Source of the DNA: Desulfuromonadales bacterium | Lineage (GTDB): Bacteria; Desulfobacterota; Desulfuromonadia; Desulfuromonadales; UBA2294 | Reading direction: 5' to 3' | Assembly (NCBI GenBank): GCA_030591795.1 | Contig: JAUVAJ010000099.1 | Span: forward strand, 1 to 6,801 | Length of the DNA: 6,801 nt | Part shown: positions 5,403 through 6,801 of the stretch, one piece after another | Position numbering within the stretch: position 1 is the stretch's first letter | Layout of the letters: each line of letters opens with the position of its first letter | Translations under genes and position numbers: made by a program | Notes under the pieces: generated by a model | Told to the model about the DNA's origin: nothing | Database searches by the model: none | Seen by the model: only the letters and a program-made list of their open reading frames with translations

Positions 5403-6632
5403 TCAAGCCTCCAGCTCATCTGTTTTTTCGTGATGATTATGCTGCAAGGTGCGTAGGAACACGTTCTTTGAGATCACCCCTCGATAAACGTTGTTCTCAT
5501 CAACTATCGGAATCGGCCAGGCCCGTTCAGCGACAAATGGAAGAATGTCCTGCATTGAATCATCAGTCCGCCCCGGCTGAGCCTCTGGTATAAATGCTCT
5601 GGAAATATCTTTTTCATCCGGCGTCTCGTCAATAAATTTCCTCAAACTCTCGGTAGAGACCACGCCCAATAGACGCTTTTCAGCATCCAGAACATAGCCA
5701 TGATCACGATCATGACTGATCAAACGCTGTAGCCCAGCACGGGGACCGTCGCCCGGATGCCGAATCAGAGTAACCTGGGAATCACGGGCGATATCGCCGG
5801 CGCTCAGGATAGTGGTCGGATCGACACCACGGAAGAAGGCCGCGACATAATCATTGGCCGGGTGCTGCAGGATCTCCTCAGGTGTGCCGACCTGAACAAC
5901 TTGGCCACCCTCCATGATTGCGATTCGATCGCCGATCCGCATCGCCTCATCAAGATCATGCGAGATAAAGACAATAGTCCGTTGGTGCTTGGCTTGCAGT
6001 TTCAGTAATTCATCCTGCATCTCGGTCCGAATCAACGGATCAAGTGCCGAGAAAGCCTCATCCATCAGTAGCACGTCGGGATTAACCGCCAGGCCGCGAG
6101 CCAGACCGACCCTTTGCTGCATGCCGCCTGAAAGCTCACGCGGAAAACTTTCACTGTAAGTGTCAAGCCCGACCTGCTCTAGCGCCTGCATCGCAGTTTC
6201 ATGGCGGGTCGCTTTATCTATGCCGGCCATCTCCAGCCCATAAGCCGCATTTTCCAAAACATTCATATGCGGCATCAGCGCAAAAGATTGAAACACCATG
6301 CTCATCTTCTTGCGTCGCACTTCGAGTAATTCGGCATCGCTCATGGCGGCAATGTCCTGTCCGTCGAGATAAACATGCCCTGAGGTCGGTTCGATCAGCC
6401 GGTTAAGCATACGAACCAGAGTCGATTTACCGGACCCGGACAGACCCATCACCACGAAAATTTCACCAGTATTGATCGTAAAGCTCGCATCCTGAACGCC
6501 GACGGTCATGCCGGTCTGCTCATGAATGGTATCTTTATCAAGACCCTCTTCCAGCAGCTTCAAGGCTTTTTTAGGCTGCGGCCCGAAAATCTTATACAGA
6601 TTTTCAACGCGCAGTTTTTCCTGCTCGCTCAT
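5403..6632 (-). CDS. proV: Glycine betaine/proline ABC transporter ATP-binding protein ProV with CBS domains
   Basis: ProV powers betaine uptake by ATP hydrolysis on the cytoplasmic face of ProW. The 409-residue protein has the family's N-terminal extension (1-42), Walker [10 protein letters not shown] (63-71), the Q-loop Gln115, the ABC signature LSGGMQQR (167-174), Walker [14 protein letters not shown] (187-199, catalytic Glu192) and the switch His225 in SHDLDEA. Two CBS domains follow (about 280-335 and 343-397), which in the related OpuA transporter sense ionic strength or nucleotides, so activity is probably gated by osmotic state. A short His/Glu-rich tail ends the protein. Length and order match E. 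coli ProV. AGAGGA about six bases upstream supports the start. It is the first gene of proV-proW-proX, so the operon promoter should lie in the 169 bases to the right. Confidence 0.97.
   Translation of the reverse strand: MSEQEKLRVENLYKIFGPQPKKALKLLEEGLDKDTIHEQTGMTVGVQDASFTINTGEIFVVMGLSGSGKSTLVRMLNRLIEPTSGHVYLDGQDIAAMSDAELLEVRRKKMSMVFQSFALMPHMNVLENAAYGLEMAGIDKATRHETAMQALEQVGLDTYSESFPRELSGGMQQRVGLARGLAVNPDVLLMDEAFSALDPLIRTEMQDELLKLQAKHQRTIVFISHDLDEAMRIGDRIAIMEGGQVVQVGTPEEILQHPANDYVAAFFRGVDPTTILSAGDIARDSQVTLIRHPGDGPRAGLQRLISHDRDHGYVLDAEKRLLGVVSTESLRKFIDETPDEKDISRAFIPEAQPGRTDDSMQDILPFVAERAWPIPIVDENNVYRGVISKNVFLRTLQHNHHEKTDELEA
5408..5412 (-). promoter_or_regulatory. Ribosome binding site deciding the proW start, inside the end of proV
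   Basis: GGAGG lies 9 bases before the ATG at 5398 and within the last codons of proV, whose TGA (5403-5405) sits between this site and the proW start. The spacing is slightly long but workable. The ATG at 5419 is preceded only by CGAAAAAACAG, without a Shine-Dalgarno core. Confidence 0.65.
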
Positions 6633-6801
6633 ATAATTCCTCTTGTTGAATGCAACGAAATCACCCTAAGACATCACCACACAGAGGGGACGTCAACAAC
6701 GAGCCCTGGCGTGGATAGCCGCCGGCACAAGTAGGGTTTTAGGATGTACGCAACGGCGTACCAAGATGGTATAAATTGTTTTTGTTTTAGATAGGGCCAC
6801 C
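6633..6801 (-). promoter_or_regulatory. Upstream region of proVWX, candidate promoter and leader
   Basis: This non-coding stretch precedes proV. A possible sigma-70 pair on the minus strand is TTGGTA and TAAAAC with a 17-base spacer, four of six matches each. The -35 would lie in the zone of two inverted repeats (6746-6771). The leader would be about 100 bases long. A second weak candidate -35 (TTGACG) lies nearer the gene without a good -10. No riboswitch was recognised. Frames open to the right edge have no start signal or family resemblance. Confidence 0.3.
6746..6771. repeat. Two overlapping inverted repeats upstream of proV
   Basis: GTACGC (6746-6751) and GCGTAC (6756-6761) are perfect 6-bp arms around AACG. 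TACCA (6759-6763) and TGGTA (6767-6771) are perfect 5-bp arms around AGA. The two share bases 6759-6761, so they could be two operator sites or, in RNA, competing hairpins. Their place at the likely promoter suggests osmotic or betaine-responsive control, but no regulator is known from the sequence. Confidence 0.35.

Noticed and set aside
6693..6801. Minus-strand frames open to the right edge as the tail of another gene
   Set aside because: Two frames are open, neither resembles a known protein end, and the inverted repeats and AT-rich patch fit a control region better.

Overview
The window comes from a Gram-negative, probably proteobacterial, chromosome of moderate GC. The support is Sec-type signal peptides on five proteins, an outer-membrane-barrel-like protein, strong purine-rich Shine-Dalgarno sites and a ProVWX transporter of the proteobacterial kind. 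I cannot name the genus. There is no sign of an insertion sequence, prophage, CRISPR array, tRNA or rRNA, and the region reads as ordinary chromosomal housekeeping and stress DNA. Seven convincing genes fill it, with no gene-free stretch above 300 bases.

Layout. Positions 1-215 hold no convincing gene apart from a possible 17-residue tail of a gene entering from the left. On the minus strand, msrB (898-1533) is followed by msrA (216-806). Both are methionine sulfoxide reductases with export signals, separated by a 91-base gap that contains a perfect 9-bp hairpin. Divergent from msrB is a secreted metallo-beta-lactamase-fold hydrolase (1753-2649). The divergent intergenic region carries four TAAAG motifs spaced exactly 11 bp apart, which looks like a response-regulator binding array. 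The hydrolase gene and the convergent gene for a small outer-membrane beta-barrel-like protein (2708-3337) share a bidirectional terminator. Further right, on the minus strand, proV (5403-6632), proW (4553-5398) and proX (3458-4531) form a tight operon for glycine betaine/proline-type uptake, closed by a strong terminator at 3406-3435.

Functional reading. The right half is an osmoprotectant ABC importer: ProV is the ATPase with CBS regulatory domains, ProW the permease and ProX a substrate-binding protein that here appears to be a lipoprotein. The left half is an envelope protein-repair module: exported MsrA and MsrB together repair both diastereomers of methionine sulfoxide outside the cytoplasm. 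Their electron donor is not in the window. The role of the MBL-fold enzyme is unknown.

I saw no wholly new system. The most unusual points are the 11-bp-phased repeat array, the single-cysteine MsrB with a methionine-rich N-terminal segment, and abutting inverted repeats upstream of proV. Three annotated starts (msrB, the MBL gene, proW) were moved to internal ATGs because only those have a well-placed ribosome binding site.
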